Source: CAKRJP01 sp963634745 (GTDB lineage Bacteria > Bacillota > Clostridia > Lachnospirales > Lachnospiraceae). From it: a stretch of DNA of 64,000 nt. Under the pieces are notes generated by a model. The model did not search any database, was not told the origin of the DNA, and saw nothing but the letters and a program-made list of their open reading frames with translations. Made by a program: the position numbers and the translations under genes. The stretch covers positions 93,517 through 157,516 of the forward strand of contig CAVHCX010000002.1 of assembly GCA_963634745.1 (NCBI GenBank), in the 5' to 3' direction. This document shows, piece by piece, positions 8,515 to 17,432 of this stretch. The first letter of the stretch is position 1. Each line of letters begins with the position of its first letter.

Positions 8515-9375
8515 TTATTCTTCTTCCGCAGTGTCCTCTTCCTTGGATTCGTAGGCCAAAAACATCTGCTCCATGCGGACATTCACTTCTCCTCCCAAAA
8601 GAATACAGTACATACAAAAATACATCCACAAAAGAACCAGGATGATGGTGGTAAGACTTCCATACATAGTTGAAAAGCCTGTAAAAATATCCAAATAAAC
8701 AGAGAAGATCCAGGATACTGCCATCCATCCGATGGTAGCAAAAACCGCTCCCGGGATCTGACTTAAAAATTTACACTTCCTGTTGGGAAGGAACTTGTAT
8801 ACGATTAAGGTAAAAAAGATCATAATCACTGAGGTGATCATAGACCGCATCCCCAGGATCTTGCGATAAACATCTGCCACAAAGGGAAGGTATTTTCCAA
8901 TAAATACATCTAAGGTATTACCGAAGACTGCAAGGACCAAGAGGACAATAATTACCATCAGCATCATTACCGTATATAAGGTAGCTCGGATCCTAAGGAT
9001 CACATAGTTACGAGTCTCCACACAGCTATATACATTATTAAGACCCGTTGCCAAGGCCAAGACCCCTTTTCCCGCAGCCCACAAGGTCACTAGTAAGGTC
9101 AAAGGCACCATAGCTAAGGACTGACTATAGACCTGATTCACAATGGAAGTGATCAGGGAAGTAACTGTGGAGGGAAATAGCTGTATCACCGCTGTCATTA
9201 TATCTGCCTTGGTAAGGGGTGTATACTTCACCATGGTAAGAAGGAGCAAAATAATAGGAAACAGAGACAAGAGCAAAAAGTAAGAGGTCTGTGCTGCATA
9301 TGCTGCCACATGATGGCTGGAGATCCCGGATGTAATATCCGTGATCTGATCATATAATTTTCTAATTTTATTCAT
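8515..9375 (-). CDS. YihY/BrkB-family inner-membrane protein
   Basis: This is a 286-aa polytopic membrane protein with about six transmembrane helices and the YihY family start (HHVAAYAAQTSYFLLLSLFP), plus the conserved GGEVN near the end. The family is widespread and its molecular role is not settled. The start was placed at 9375 because AGGAG (9381-9385) lies a correct distance upstream; an in-frame ATG at 9411 lacks a good site. The C-terminal tail is acidic (ESKEEDTAEEE). The stop codon lies just upstream of the PTS promoter. Confidence 0.9.
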   Translation of the reverse strand: MNKIRKLYDQITDITSGISSHHVAAYAAQTSYFLLLSLFPIILLLLTMVKYTPLTKADIMTAVIQLFPSTVTSLITSIVNQVYSQSLAMVPLTLLVTLWAAGKGVLALATGLNNVYSCVETRNYVILRIRATLYTVMMLMVIIVLLVLAVFGNTLDVFIGKYLPFVADVYRKILGMRSMITSVIMIFFTLIVYKFLPNRKCKFLSQIPGAVFATIGWMAVSWIFSVYLDIFTGFSTMYGSLTTIILVLLWMYFCMYCILLGGEVNVRMEQMFLAYESKEEDTAEEE

Positions 9376-9480
9376 AAACTCTCCTAAACATTCGTTGCAT
9401 ATTTTACACAAAAACCCTACTTTTGTCTAGTTGACCTCTTGGATTTTGCCGCATACATGTAATGGGATGTCACAGTTACC

Positions 9481-9510
9481 AAAAAAAGGAGTCACCATAT
9501 GGTAACTCCT
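9481..9510 (-). terminator. Terminator of 6S RNA
   Basis: On the minus strand AGGAGTTACC pairs with GGTGACTCCT around a short ATAT loop and is followed by a run of seven T. Confidence 0.85.
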
Positions 9511-9525
9511 CATATTCTTTCTCTA

Positions 9526-9701
9526 GGCCCAGGATGCCGGTTTCTGTATTTTGACTCCTAGCCTCAGCTAGGTGGGTGTCCGCATTCGCTTTTTTGTCTT
9601 CCTCTGCGCAATGAAGGCTTGACATATTACGAAGATGTAAGAGTCCCGTTTAAAGTATTGTAGGTTCAAAATAACAGAGGTTATCGCACATCCCAGGTGT
9701 C
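9526..9701 (-). ncRNA. ssrS: 6S RNA
   Basis: This is a small regulatory RNA that binds sigma-A RNA polymerase by mimicking an open promoter. The minus strand shows the Gram-positive 6S landmarks in order: TTTTGAACCTACAATAC, AACGGGACTCTTAC, a central bubble region, GCGGACACCCACCTAGCT and GTCAAAATACAG. The ends close by pairing of CCTGGGATG (9689-9697) with CATCCTGGG (9528-9536), and TTTTGA pairs with TCAAAA inside. A sigma-A promoter and an intrinsic terminator frame it. Ends are estimated to within a few bases. Identification is from memory of the family consensus. Confidence 0.9.
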
Positions 9702-9710
9702 TAAAAGCAT

Positions 9711-9739
9711 TATAACTCATTTACATGAAATTTACAATT
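9711..9739 (-). promoter_or_regulatory. Promoter of 6S RNA
   Basis: On the minus strand TTGTAA and TATAAT are separated by 17 bp, with the TATAAT falling at about 9709-9714 and the expected transcription start near 9701. Confidence 0.7.
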
Positions 9740-10084
9740 CTATAATATACCAAAATATTTTTTATTTATTTCGCGGATCTTCTTTGTATACCAAACCAGA
9801 GAAAGCAGGGCCAAGGCCAACATGATCCAGTAAAGGATCCCCAGTCCCCCAAATTGAGTATTACAAAGGTCTACGAGGGAATAAAGGGTCACGATGGCGC
9901 CCAGCACAAACAAGGGCACCTGGGCTTCCTTACAATACCCCTCTAAGTCCTTACATGTTTTAAGATCCACAACCTTCACCATAACAAGGGACTGCTTGAT
10001 CTTACGCTTAAATCGCATAAGAATTGCCCCGTAGAGGCAATAGAGTCCGCAGGCCAGGGTGATGATTCCTATGACATCCGTCAT
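9740..10084 (-). CDS. Small hypothetical membrane protein
   Basis: This 114-aa protein is not recognised as a named family. Three hydrophobic segments are visible, near residues 5-22, 55-75 and 82-100, separated by a basic cytosolic-type loop (RFKRKIKQS) and ending in a basic tail (TKKIREINKKYFGIL). It starts 20 bp downstream of thrC on the same strand with a good AGGAG site, so it is probably translated with thrC. The 6S RNA promoter begins right after its stop codon. Confidence 0.75.
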   Translation of the reverse strand: MTDVIGIITLACGLYCLYGAILMRFKRKIKQSLVMVKVVDLKTCKDLEGYCKEAQVPLFVLGAIVTLYSLVDLCNTQFGGLGILYWIMLALALLSLVWYTKKIREINKKYFGIL

Positions 10085-10104
10085 TTTTTCTCTCCTTTTA
10101 CGGT

Positions 10105-11592
10105 CTATAATCCAAGGATTGATTTTACGCTAGCTTCCATCTGGTCCACGTCACACTCCAGATTATGAAGGATATTGGCATCCATAATGTCTTTGATGGC
10201 CTGTGGAAGGTCTACGCCTGCGGTCTTCTTTAAGGTATCCATAAGAGCCAGTTCGTCTGCATCCGCATAAGAAGGATCAATAGAAGTCATTACGCTCTTA
10301 ACAAACTTGAAAGGACTTGCCGTGGAAGCAACCAGGCACTTCTTATCAAGCTTTCCTTCCTTCTTTAAGCTATCGCAAACATAGGCTGCTACTGCAGTAT
10401 GGGTATCCATGACATATCCGGTCTTTTCATATACATCGTGGATCATCTGAGAAGTCTGGTCTTCAGTAGCATATCCTGCCTCGAAGTCCTCAAGTTTCTC
10501 CTTCATGCTATCCGTTACCACATACTTGCCGTCCTGCTTTAATTCCTTCATAAAGGCATTTGTCTTTTCTGAATCTTCTCCTGTGATCAAATAAATCAAA
10601 CGCTCTAAGTTGCTGGAGATCAAGATATCCATAGAAGGAGATGTAGTCAAAATAAAGTCACGGTTTCTGTCGTAGGTTCCGGTCTTAAAGAAGTCAAATA
10701 ATACTTTATTTTCATTGGATGCGCATACCAGCTTTTCAATCGGCACACCCATGTTCTTTGCATAATATGCCGCTAAAATATTTCCGAAATTACCGGTAGG
10801 AACTACCACATCAATCTGCTCACCCTCTGCGATCTCCTCATGAGCCAAAAGTTTTGCATAGGCATATACATAGTAAACCACCTGAGGAACCAAACGGCCG
10901 ATGTTAATGGAATTTGCGGATGAAAATTGATAGCCCTTCTTTCCAAGCTCTTCTGCTAAGGCCTTGTCTTCAAACATGGCCTTCACACCACTCTGGGCAT
11001 TGTCAAAGTTTCCATGGATAGCCACTACATCTACATTGGCTCCCTTCTGAGTTACCATCTGGAGCTCCTGGACCTTGCTGACCCCGTTCTTTGGATAAAA
11101 TACAATAATTCTGGTTCCCTCTACATCTGCGAAACCTGCCATTGCTGCCTTTCCGGTATCTCCGGAAGTAGCTGTGAGGATGACGATCTCATTCTCTACC
11201 TGATTTTTCTTAGCTGAGGTTGTAAGCAAATGAGGAAGAATAGACAGGGCCATATCCTTAAAGGCAATGGTTGCTCCGTGGAATAATTCCAAATAATAAG
11301 TGCCATCCACTTTTGCGAGAGGAGCAATCTCTTCGGTGTCAAACTTACTGTCATAGGCCTTGTTGATACAAGCTTTCAATTCCTCTTCTGTAAAATCTGT
11401 CAAAAACTGTTTCATAACCAGGTAAGCAATCTCCTGGTAGGACTTATCTTTTAATTCATCCATAGACACATCCAGGGTCGGAAGAGTCTCCGGAACAAAC
11501 AATCCGCCATCCGGTGCCAATCCTGTAAGAATTGCCTGGGATGCAGTAACCTTTAACTCAGAGTTTCTGGTGCTCTTATACTGTAGATTCAT
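10105..11592 (-). CDS. thrC: Threonine synthase
   Basis: This PLP enzyme converts O-phosphohomoserine to threonine in the cytosol. At 495 aa it belongs to the longer class of threonine synthases. The N-terminal domain is present (about 1-95), as is the PLP lysine in FHGATIAFKDMAL (Lys112). The phosphate-binding PTGNFGN motif lies near residue 265. The gene sits between leuD and a small membrane-protein gene, all on the same strand; an 83-bp gap to leuD lacks a clear terminator. Confidence 0.96.
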   Translation of the reverse strand: MNLQYKSTRNSELKVTASQAILTGLAPDGGLFVPETLPTLDVSMDELKDKSYQEIAYLVMKQFLTDFTEEELKACINKAYDSKFDTEEIAPLAKVDGTYYLELFHGATIAFKDMALSILPHLLTTSAKKNQVENEIVILTATSGDTGKAAMAGFADVEGTRIIVFYPKNGVSKVQELQMVTQKGANVDVVAIHGNFDNAQSGVKAMFEDKALAEELGKKGYQFSSANSINIGRLVPQVVYYVYAYAKLLAHEEIAEGEQIDVVVPTGNFGNILAAYYAKNMGVPIEKLVCASNENKVLFDFFKTGTYDRNRDFILTTSPSMDILISSNLERLIYLITGEDSEKTNAFMKELKQDGKYVVTDSMKEKLEDFEAGYATEDQTSQMIHDVYEKTGYVMDTHTAVAAYVCDSLKKEGKLDKKCLVASTASPFKFVKSVMTSIDPSYADADELALMDTLKKTAGVDLPQAIKDIMDANILHNLECDVDQMEASVKSILGL

Positions 11593-11675
11593 GTTCTCTC
11601 TCGCCTTTCTTATTATACTTAGAAATCCTAAGGCTTTCCTAGAATTTCAGGTTTTCTATTTTCTAACCGTTTTTA

Positions 11676-12170
11676 CTATTTATTGTTCTTGTGGTTTACG
11701 TAATTAACCAAACCACCTTCTGTAATAATATTTTGCATAAATGGCGGGAAGGGCTGGCCCTTAAATTCTGTTCCCTTGGTACGGTTGTAGATCATTCCGC
11801 TGTCAAAATCTACCTCAACCTCATCTCCTGCCTCAATGCCTCTTGCTGCCTCCACACACTCAATAATCGGAAGACCGATATTGATGGCATTTCTGTAGAA
11901 GATTCTTGCAAAGGTCTCTGCGATGACACAGCTGACACCGGCTGCCTTTAAGCATAAGGGTGCATGCTCTCTGGAAGATCCGCATCCAAAGTTTTTATTG
12001 GCTACGATCAAGTCTCCCGGCTGAACCTTCTCGGCAAAGGTCGCATCGATATCTGCCATGGCGTGGCTTGCAAGCTCCTTGGCATCAAAAGAGTTTAAGT
12101 ATCTTGCTGGGATGATTACGTCTGTATCTACATTATCACCATATTTAAATACATGTCCTAAAGCTTTCAT
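11676..12170 (-). CDS. leuD: 3-isopropylmalate dehydratase small subunit
   Basis: This 164-aa swivel-domain subunit works with LeuC to isomerise 2- and 3-isopropylmalate in leucine synthesis. The family signatures GDNVDTDVIIPARYLN at the N-terminus and NFGCGSSREHAP in the middle are present. The length matches the short archaeal/clostridial class of LeuD. Its start codon overlaps the LeuC stop codon, indicating translational coupling. Confidence 0.95.
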   Translation of the reverse strand: MKALGHVFKYGDNVDTDVIIPARYLNSFDAKELASHAMADIDATFAEKVQPGDLIVANKNFGCGSSREHAPLCLKAAGVSCVIAETFARIFYRNAINIGLPIIECVEAARGIEAGDEVEVDFDSGMIYNRTKGTEFKGQPFPPFMQNIITEGGLVNYVNHKNNK

Positions 12171-13444
12171 TATTTGGCACCTACTTTCTCTGGATTTGCA
12201 ATATATCCGGCGATGGCACTGGCAGCTGCCACTTCCGGGGAAGCTAAGTAGATCAGGGAATCTACATGTCCCATTCTACCTACGAAGTTACGGTTGGTTG
12301 TAGATACACACTTCTCTCCTGCAGCCATAACTCCCATGTGTCCTCCCATACAAGGTCCACAGCTTGGAGTATTTACCGCACAGCCTGCGTCTACAAAGAT
12401 TTCCATAAGGCCTTCTTTAATACACTGCTTGTAGATCTTCTGAGTAGCAGGAACTACCATAACTCTCACATCATGATGAACGGTCTGGCCCTTAAGAATT
12501 GCTGCCGCTCTTCTCATATCCTCCATACGTCCGTTGGTACAAGAGCCAATGACTACCTGGTCGATCTTAATCGGCTCCATAGCCTCGATCTCATCGATGG
12601 TCTTTGCATTGCCCGGAAGATGTGGGAAGGCTACGGTTGGACGAACCTCGGAAAGATCGATCTCTACCACCTGCTCATAAACTGCATCCTCATCTGCCTC
12701 GTATACGGTATATTCTTTCTTACAATGCTCTGCTAAATATTCCTTAGTCTTGTCATCTACCGGGAAGATTCCGTTCTTTGCGCCAGCCTCGATGGCCATG
12801 TTTGCAATAGTAAAACGATCTGCCATAGAAAGATTTGCAATACCATCTCCGGCAAATTCCATAGATTTATAAAGAGCACCGTCCACGCCGATCTTTCCGA
12901 TGATGTGGATGATTACATCCTTACCACTTACATACTGGCTCGGCTTTCCTGTCAATACGAACTTGATAGCGCTCGGAACCTTAAACCATGCCATCCCTGT
13001 AGCCATACCTGCAGCCACATCTGTGGTTCCCATTCCTGTAGAAAATGCGCCCAAAGCTCCATAGGTACAGGTATGAGAATCTGCTCCGATGATCAGATCA
13101 CCGGCAGTTACTACACCGGCCTCCGGAAGAATAGCATGCTCCACACCGGATTTTCCCTGTTCAAAGTACCAGGAAAGCCCCTGTTCCTTGGCATACTCTC
13201 TGATAGCCTTAGAGTTTTCTGCAGATTTGATATCTTTATTCGGGGTAAAGTGGTCCGGTACAAATACCACCTTATCTTTATCAAAAACCTTGTCTGACAT
13301 CTGCTTAATAATAGGCAGGGCCATCGGTCCTGTAATATCATTTGCCATTACAATGTCTAATTTCGCTTCTATTAACTGACCGGCTTCCACAGAGTCAAGC
13401 CCTGCATGAGCAGCCAGAATCTTTTGGGTCATTGTCATTCCCAT
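12170..13444 (-). CDS. leuC: 3-isopropylmalate dehydratase large subunit
   Basis: This 424-aa [4Fe-4S] aconitase-superfamily subunit belongs to the HacA/LeuC2-like class. The cluster cysteines are visible in VIGSCTNGR and in PSCGPCMGG. Start 13444 was chosen because AGGAGG lies seven bases upstream; an upstream in-frame start at 13522 would add a hydrophobic stretch unlike the family and lacks a ribosome site. No leuA or leuB is adjacent. An isocitrate/isopropylmalate dehydrogenase-family gene lies about 29 kb away in the window. Confidence 0.95.
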   Translation of the reverse strand: MGMTMTQKILAAHAGLDSVEAGQLIEAKLDIVMANDITGPMALPIIKQMSDKVFDKDKVVFVPDHFTPNKDIKSAENSKAIREYAKEQGLSWYFEQGKSGVEHAILPEAGVVTAGDLIIGADSHTCTYGALGAFSTGMGTTDVAAGMATGMAWFKVPSAIKFVLTGKPSQYVSGKDVIIHIIGKIGVDGALYKSMEFAGDGIANLSMADRFTIANMAIEAGAKNGIFPVDDKTKEYLAEHCKKEYTVYEADEDAVYEQVVEIDLSEVRPTVAFPHLPGNAKTIDEIEAMEPIKIDQVVIGSCTNGRMEDMRRAAAILKGQTVHHDVRVMVVPATQKIYKQCIKEGLMEIFVDAGCAVNTPSCGPCMGGHMGVMAAGEKCVSTTNRNFVGRMGHVDSLIYLASPEVAAASAIAGYIANPEKVGAK

Positions 13445-13567
13445 TTTACAAATCCTCCTACCTGAAAACTTTTTGGTAATTGTAGCACACATAAATAATA
13501 AGAAGCAATACGCAAGCGTCATTTAGATAATATGTATCAAAAAGAAAACCAACATACTAAAAACATA

Positions 13568-14602
13568 TTACTTGCGACTTTCCATAGCTTCTCTGATCTT
13601 TTCCAAGGCCTGCTCAAAACCGGGAGCTGTCATATTGGGGAAGGCCCTCATAAGCCGGCGGCTGACCTTACCTGGCAGGCCGGCAAGCTCTGCATATTTT
13701 TTCTGCAATTCCTGGTATCTTGCCATGCCCTCCTGCATGCTTTCTTGGGCACTTCCAAGGCGCTCCTTCATGCTCTCCTGGGCACTTCCCACGCGTTCCT
13801 GGGCACTTTCAAGCCGCTCTTTCATACTCTCCTGGGCATTTTCCACGCGTTCCTGGGCACTTTCAAGCCGCTCCTTCATACTCTCCTGGGCGCTCTCCAT
13901 GCGCTCCTGCATAGTCTCCTGGGCACTTCCAATCCGCTCTTTCACGCTCTCCTGGGCAGTCTCCATACGCTTTAGGCCTTCCTCTCTGGCCTCGGCACTG
14001 TTTGCAACTCCTACGTAAATATTCTCTCCCATTTTATCAGAAAGATTTCGAAGTTCCTCGGCAATCCGCTCCATAGACTGGAGCCTTTTATTAAATTTAA
14101 GGATAGCTGATGCCGTCACATAAAGGTCTGCCGAAAGGGAAATTCCAAGGATTACAATCAAGACCAGGCCTGCATAAAAAGGAATAAGATCCAGCAAGTC
14201 TAAAACAATCGGATGAAAGACCTTGACAATAAAGACACAGACGGCTCCCCAGATCAGGGAAAATCTCAGACATACATAGCCCCCCAGATTAAATCTCAGT
14301 GACGAATAATCCCACCAACGGTGATGAAAAATCTTGTCCAGAAGAAATCCTGTAAGGCCCTCGATCACAGTAACCAGAACCGTGGAGGCTACATAAAGAA
14401 GCAGTTCCTGATGTCTTAGAGGCATCAGAAACTGCACTACAACTCCTACTCCAATTCCATATACCGGGCAGATGGGCCCATTTAAAAATCCTCGGTTTAC
14501 AAATTTTCCATGCTTGCATGCCGCGTAAGCCACCTCCACGCACCATCCCAGCACAGCATATACATAAAAATATAAGATCCAATTATATAGTTCCATACTC
14601 AC
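13568..14602 (-). CDS. CmpB-type putative ABC-permease family membrane protein with coiled-coil tail
   Basis: This is a 344-aa protein. The N-terminal half (about 1-175) is a multi-helix membrane domain resembling the family often annotated as putative ABC transporter permease (PF06541-like), with GWCVEV and NRGFLNGPICPVYG; its function is not known. From about 200 to 300 the protein becomes a long charged helix with repeated AQESMKERL and AQERV units of 11 and 7 residues, as in a hendecad/heptad coiled coil. The DNA at 13735-13960 is correspondingly repetitive. A PHP-domain gene lies 14 bp upstream, so co-transcription is likely. Confidence 0.8.
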   Translation of the reverse strand: MSMELYNWILYFYVYAVLGWCVEVAYAACKHGKFVNRGFLNGPICPVYGIGVGVVVQFLMPLRHQELLLYVASTVLVTVIEGLTGFLLDKIFHHRWWDYSSLRFNLGGYVCLRFSLIWGAVCVFIVKVFHPIVLDLLDLIPFYAGLVLIVILGISLSADLYVTASAILKFNKRLQSMERIAEELRNLSDKMGENIYVGVANSAEAREEGLKRMETAQESVKERIGSAQETMQERMESAQESMKERLESAQERVENAQESMKERLESAQERVGSAQESMKERLGSAQESMQEGMARYQELQKKYAELAGLPGKVSRRLMRAFPNMTAPGFEQALEKIREAMESRK

Positions 14603-14615
14603 TCCTTAGATTTTT

Positions 14616-15419
14616 TTAGCTTCCTCCCATAGTCGTTGCATGATTTAATTCTTCTCTGGCACCGGTTTCCTTGCGTTTCTTGCGCTTCATAAGGGCGCCC
14701 AACATGTTATAGCACCAGAAGGAATAGGTAAGGAAAAAGTCCGCTCTTCCCATCTTGTCCTTTGTGGTCTTCCCATATAAGGAGCCACCGGTCTTTATAT
14801 CTGCCTTCTCTTTAATGAGTCGGATTAAATCAGATTCACAAGTAATCTTTTCCGGCAGGATGGTATAACCTAAGCCAATGCAATCTAGCTTGTGGGCATC
14901 GCTGCCGCCGATTCCCGGCTTTCTATACTTTTCTTTTAACTTGAGGGCCTGCGCATTGGATTCCTCCGGCTCACAGGCATTAAAAGATTCTATAAAATCA
15001 AAGCGTTTAATAAGCTCGGGATTTGTATAATGTTTTTTTGCATTGGTATAGCTTAAATACTTGCCTCCACAAGGATGGGCCGGCCCTAAAACTCCTCCGT
15101 GATGATGGACGAAATCAATAAGGGTAGCTACTGAAAGTCCACGGAGCTCTAAAAGCCGCATCTTGACATTCTCCGGCATAATCACCAAAATATGTCCGCC
15201 GTCTCTGGTATCATACTCGATTCCCTTAAGCACCAGGAAATCGTCATGCACCAGCCCCTTCATATTATACTTCCACTGACGATAACCATTGTAGCTATCG
15301 TGATCTGTCACCAGCATCCCATCAAAGCCCAGCTCTTTCAAACGACAAATATACTCATCCAGGGATACTTTACTGTCCAAGGAACCTTCCTTTACATGAC
15401 AATGCATGTCAATCTTCAT
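14616..15419 (-). CDS. PHP-domain metal-dependent phosphoesterase-like protein
   Basis: This 267-aa protein is of the polymerase and histidinol phosphatase (PHP) superfamily. Metal-ligand motifs are visible: DMHCHV at residues 4-9, VTDHDSY near 38, GPAHPCGG near 117 and GGSDAHKL near 172. Some family members hydrolyse nucleotides or phosphoesters; the substrate here is unknown. It lies 16 bp after the acidic-tail membrane protein gene and just before the CmpB-type gene. Confidence 0.85.
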   Translation of the reverse strand: MKIDMHCHVKEGSLDSKVSLDEYICRLKELGFDGMLVTDHDSYNGYRQWKYNMKGLVHDDFLVLKGIEYDTRDGGHILVIMPENVKMRLLELRGLSVATLIDFVHHHGGVLGPAHPCGGKYLSYTNAKKHYTNPELIKRFDFIESFNACEPEESNAQALKLKEKYRKPGIGGSDAHKLDCIGLGYTILPEKITCESDLIRLIKEKADIKTGGSLYGKTTKDKMGRADFFLTYSFWCYNMLGALMKRKKRKETGAREELNHATTMGGS

Positions 15420-15435
15420 AGCACTCCCCTACCTT

Positions 15436-16251
15436 CTAGTCATCTAGATAATCGTCATCATCATCCAAATAATCCAAGTCATCATCCAGATCATCATCAT
15501 CATCATCGTCGTCATCTTCCAAGAAGATCATCTCGTCATCGTCGTCATCATCTCCATCGTCGTCCAAGAGCTGTCTTGCACGTTCCACCTCAGACTCTCT
15601 GGAATCAGAAGACCGAAAGAGTTTTGCCTTTTGCTTGTCTTGTTTGGACTGCTTTTTAGAATACATGATAAACTGAGCAACAATACCTAGGACCGCGATC
15701 ACAAGACCAACCCCGTAACCGATCAGGGAATTATCAATCTTAACAAGGCTTACCAGGGAGGTTCCTACAGAAATACCGCCCCCAAGACCTGTAAATATAA
15801 TAATCAAAGGATCCACAAAGACCGCTGCCAAAATAGCAAGAATCAAGGGAAGAACCAGACAGATAATCGTCATAACCGTATTCTTTTGTCCCCCAAGAAG
15901 GAGCGTGCAAATAGATATTGCATAAATCAATACCATGACAAAAGAAGCCAGTCTTCGCAAGAAGATTAAGAGCAGGGCTCCGATAATGGCTGCCACCACT
16001 ACAATAATCACCATGGGCATGGAGTCCACATCAAGAAGGGTTCCTATCAAAGCTCCTGCTGCCGCTCCGACTAAGAGTCCCAAAACCGCTGCCAGGAGTC
16101 TTAAAAGCTTTACTCCGAAGAAACATACGATCAGTCCGATCACGATTCCCGCTGCCGAAACTCCCAGCAAAGTAACTCCGGTAAGATAGGAATTAACACC
16201 GCTTCCGGTTAGTTGCTGTATAGCCTCTGATACGTTCGTAAAATTACCCAT
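15436..16251 (-). CDS. TMEM198/DUF4203-like membrane protein with polyaspartate tail
   Basis: This 271-aa protein has about seven transmembrane segments in residues 15-200 and glycine-rich helices typical of the DUF4203/TMEM198-like group, followed by a basic stretch (KKQSKQDKQKAK). The last 45 or so residues are almost entirely Asp with a few Leu, Tyr and Glu. The DNA there is a GAT/GAC-type repeat (15436-15560), so the tail length may vary. The role is unknown; the tail could bind cations or basic partners. Confidence 0.75.
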   Translation of the reverse strand: MGNFTNVSEAIQQLTGSGVNSYLTGVTLLGVSAAGIVIGLIVCFFGVKLLRLLAAVLGLLVGAAAGALIGTLLDVDSMPMVIIVVVAAIIGALLLIFLRRLASFVMVLIYAISICTLLLGGQKNTVMTIICLVLPLILAILAAVFVDPLIIIFTGLGGGISVGTSLVSLVKIDNSLIGYGVGLVIAVLGIVAQFIMYSKKQSKQDKQKAKLFRSSDSRESEVERARQLLDDDGDDDDDDEMIFLEDDDDDDDDDLDDDLDYLDDDDDYLDD

Positions 16252-16361
16252 ATAAATATCTCCTTCTTTCCCTTATTAAAATCCCCTGAAGTTATCTCTC
16301 GTTCCCTATAAGGCCTTCCCAAGTTTTTAGGGTGCCTTCATTCTTTCACATTATAACCCCA

Positions 16362-17216
16362 TCAGAAGCATAATTCAATGAAAAGGCCGGCCAATATGGC
16401 AATTACAACTAAAACCCCAACGATTTTTAAATTTTCTTTGACGTTTTTGTTCATCTTAAAAAGAATCAAAAGCCCCACACCTGCACCGGTACTAAGGCCC
16501 GAAATAACCGAAGCAAAGGAAATCGCCCCGCTTAAATAGAGCTGGGTCAAGATCACAGAAGCCGCACAGTTGGGGATCAAGCCAATGATGGCAGCAACAA
16601 CCGGCTGGAAAAGAGTATTTCCCAAAAGGAAAGCCGAAAGCTGATCGACGCTTATAAATTCCATGATGAGGTTTAGGACCCCATTGCAAATAAAAAGATA
16701 AATAAAGATTTTCATGGTATGGTGCCATGCCGGACCAAGGATCCCTCCGTGTCCGTGATCACAGCCACAGCTGTCATCTTCACAGATATCCCCTCCGATC
16801 TTATGCTCGGTAATCCATTTCTTTCCAAAGAGATCTACCAGATATCCGGCAACAATGGCCAAGATGACCTTGGCAAGGAGCAAGGCTCCTACTTCTTTTA
16901 AATAGCCGGGATTTCCCATAATGATCAGGATAGCCTCATCCGAGGTAGCGATAAACACAGACAAGAGGGTTCCCACAGAAATAATCCCTCCGGCATACAA
17001 GTCGGATGCCATGACTGAAAATCCACACTGGGGAATACATCCTAACAAGGCTCCCACAATGGGCCCCGCAGTTCCCACCTTAGTCAGTGCCTTCGCTGTA
17101 AAATCACTGGAATAATGTTCCAAAGCCTCAATCAAAAGAAAGGCTGCAAATAAAAAGGGCAGCATCTTTATACTATCAAGGCAGGTATCTAAAAGAATGT
17201 CCATAAACATTTCCAT
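16362..17216 (-). CDS. ArsP_2/DUF2899-like putative metal exporter
   Basis: This 284-aa, roughly 10-helix membrane protein resembles the putative arsenic-efflux/manganese-transporter group (PF11449-like). It consists of two similar halves, each with a GCIPQCG or GLIPNCA motif near the membrane. They are joined by a Cys/His-rich loop (CEDDSCGCDHGHGG, then PAWHH) likely to bind metal. No adjacent metal regulator or recognised riboswitch is visible. Substrate assignment is by family only. Confidence 0.75.
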   Translation of the reverse strand: MEMFMDILLDTCLDSIKMLPFLFAAFLLIEALEHYSSDFTAKALTKVGTAGPIVGALLGCIPQCGFSVMASDLYAGGIISVGTLLSVFIATSDEAILIIMGNPGYLKEVGALLLAKVILAIVAGYLVDLFGKKWITEHKIGGDICEDDSCGCDHGHGGILGPAWHHTMKIFIYLFICNGVLNLIMEFISVDQLSAFLLGNTLFQPVVAAIIGLIPNCAASVILTQLYLSGAISFASVISGLSTGAGVGLLILFKMNKNVKENLKIVGVLVVIAILAGLFIELCF

Positions 17217-17364
17217 AGTAAGTCCTTCCTTTCGTTTTCTAAATCACACAGTTATGCTCTATTTTATGTGCTAAGAGCTATTTTTACAAGTGTCTTTTTT
17301 TTGAAAACTCTTCTCAATAAGCACTGACGAAAGCAAGAAGTTGAAGCTCCATCGTCGAAAATAA

Positions 17365-17412
17365 AAATCGCCGAAAGGAAAACTTTGGGGCCTTCCCTTC
17401 GACGATTTTTTA
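17365..17412 (-). terminator. Terminator of the pucG-type aminotransferase gene
   Basis: On the minus strand AAAAATCGTCGAAGGGAAGG forms an imperfect hairpin with TTTTCCTTTCGGCGATTTTT just downstream of the stop codon. Confidence 0.7.
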
Positions 17413-17432
17413 TAAAAGAGTAAGTATTAGGA

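Noticed and set aside
13445..13567. T-box or leucine attenuator before leuC
   Set aside because: No AGGGTGGTACCGCG-like sequence, terminator or Leu-codon leader peptide was seen in the short gap.
13735..13960. CRISPR-like periodicity
   Set aside because: The units are protein-coding repeats without unique spacers; neither here nor elsewhere is there a repeat-spacer array.
13532..14018. Long plus-strand frames opposite the coiled-coil repeat
   Set aside because: They are mirror frames of the periodic 33/21-bp coding repeat; the minus-strand gene has a ribosome site and a recognisable membrane domain.
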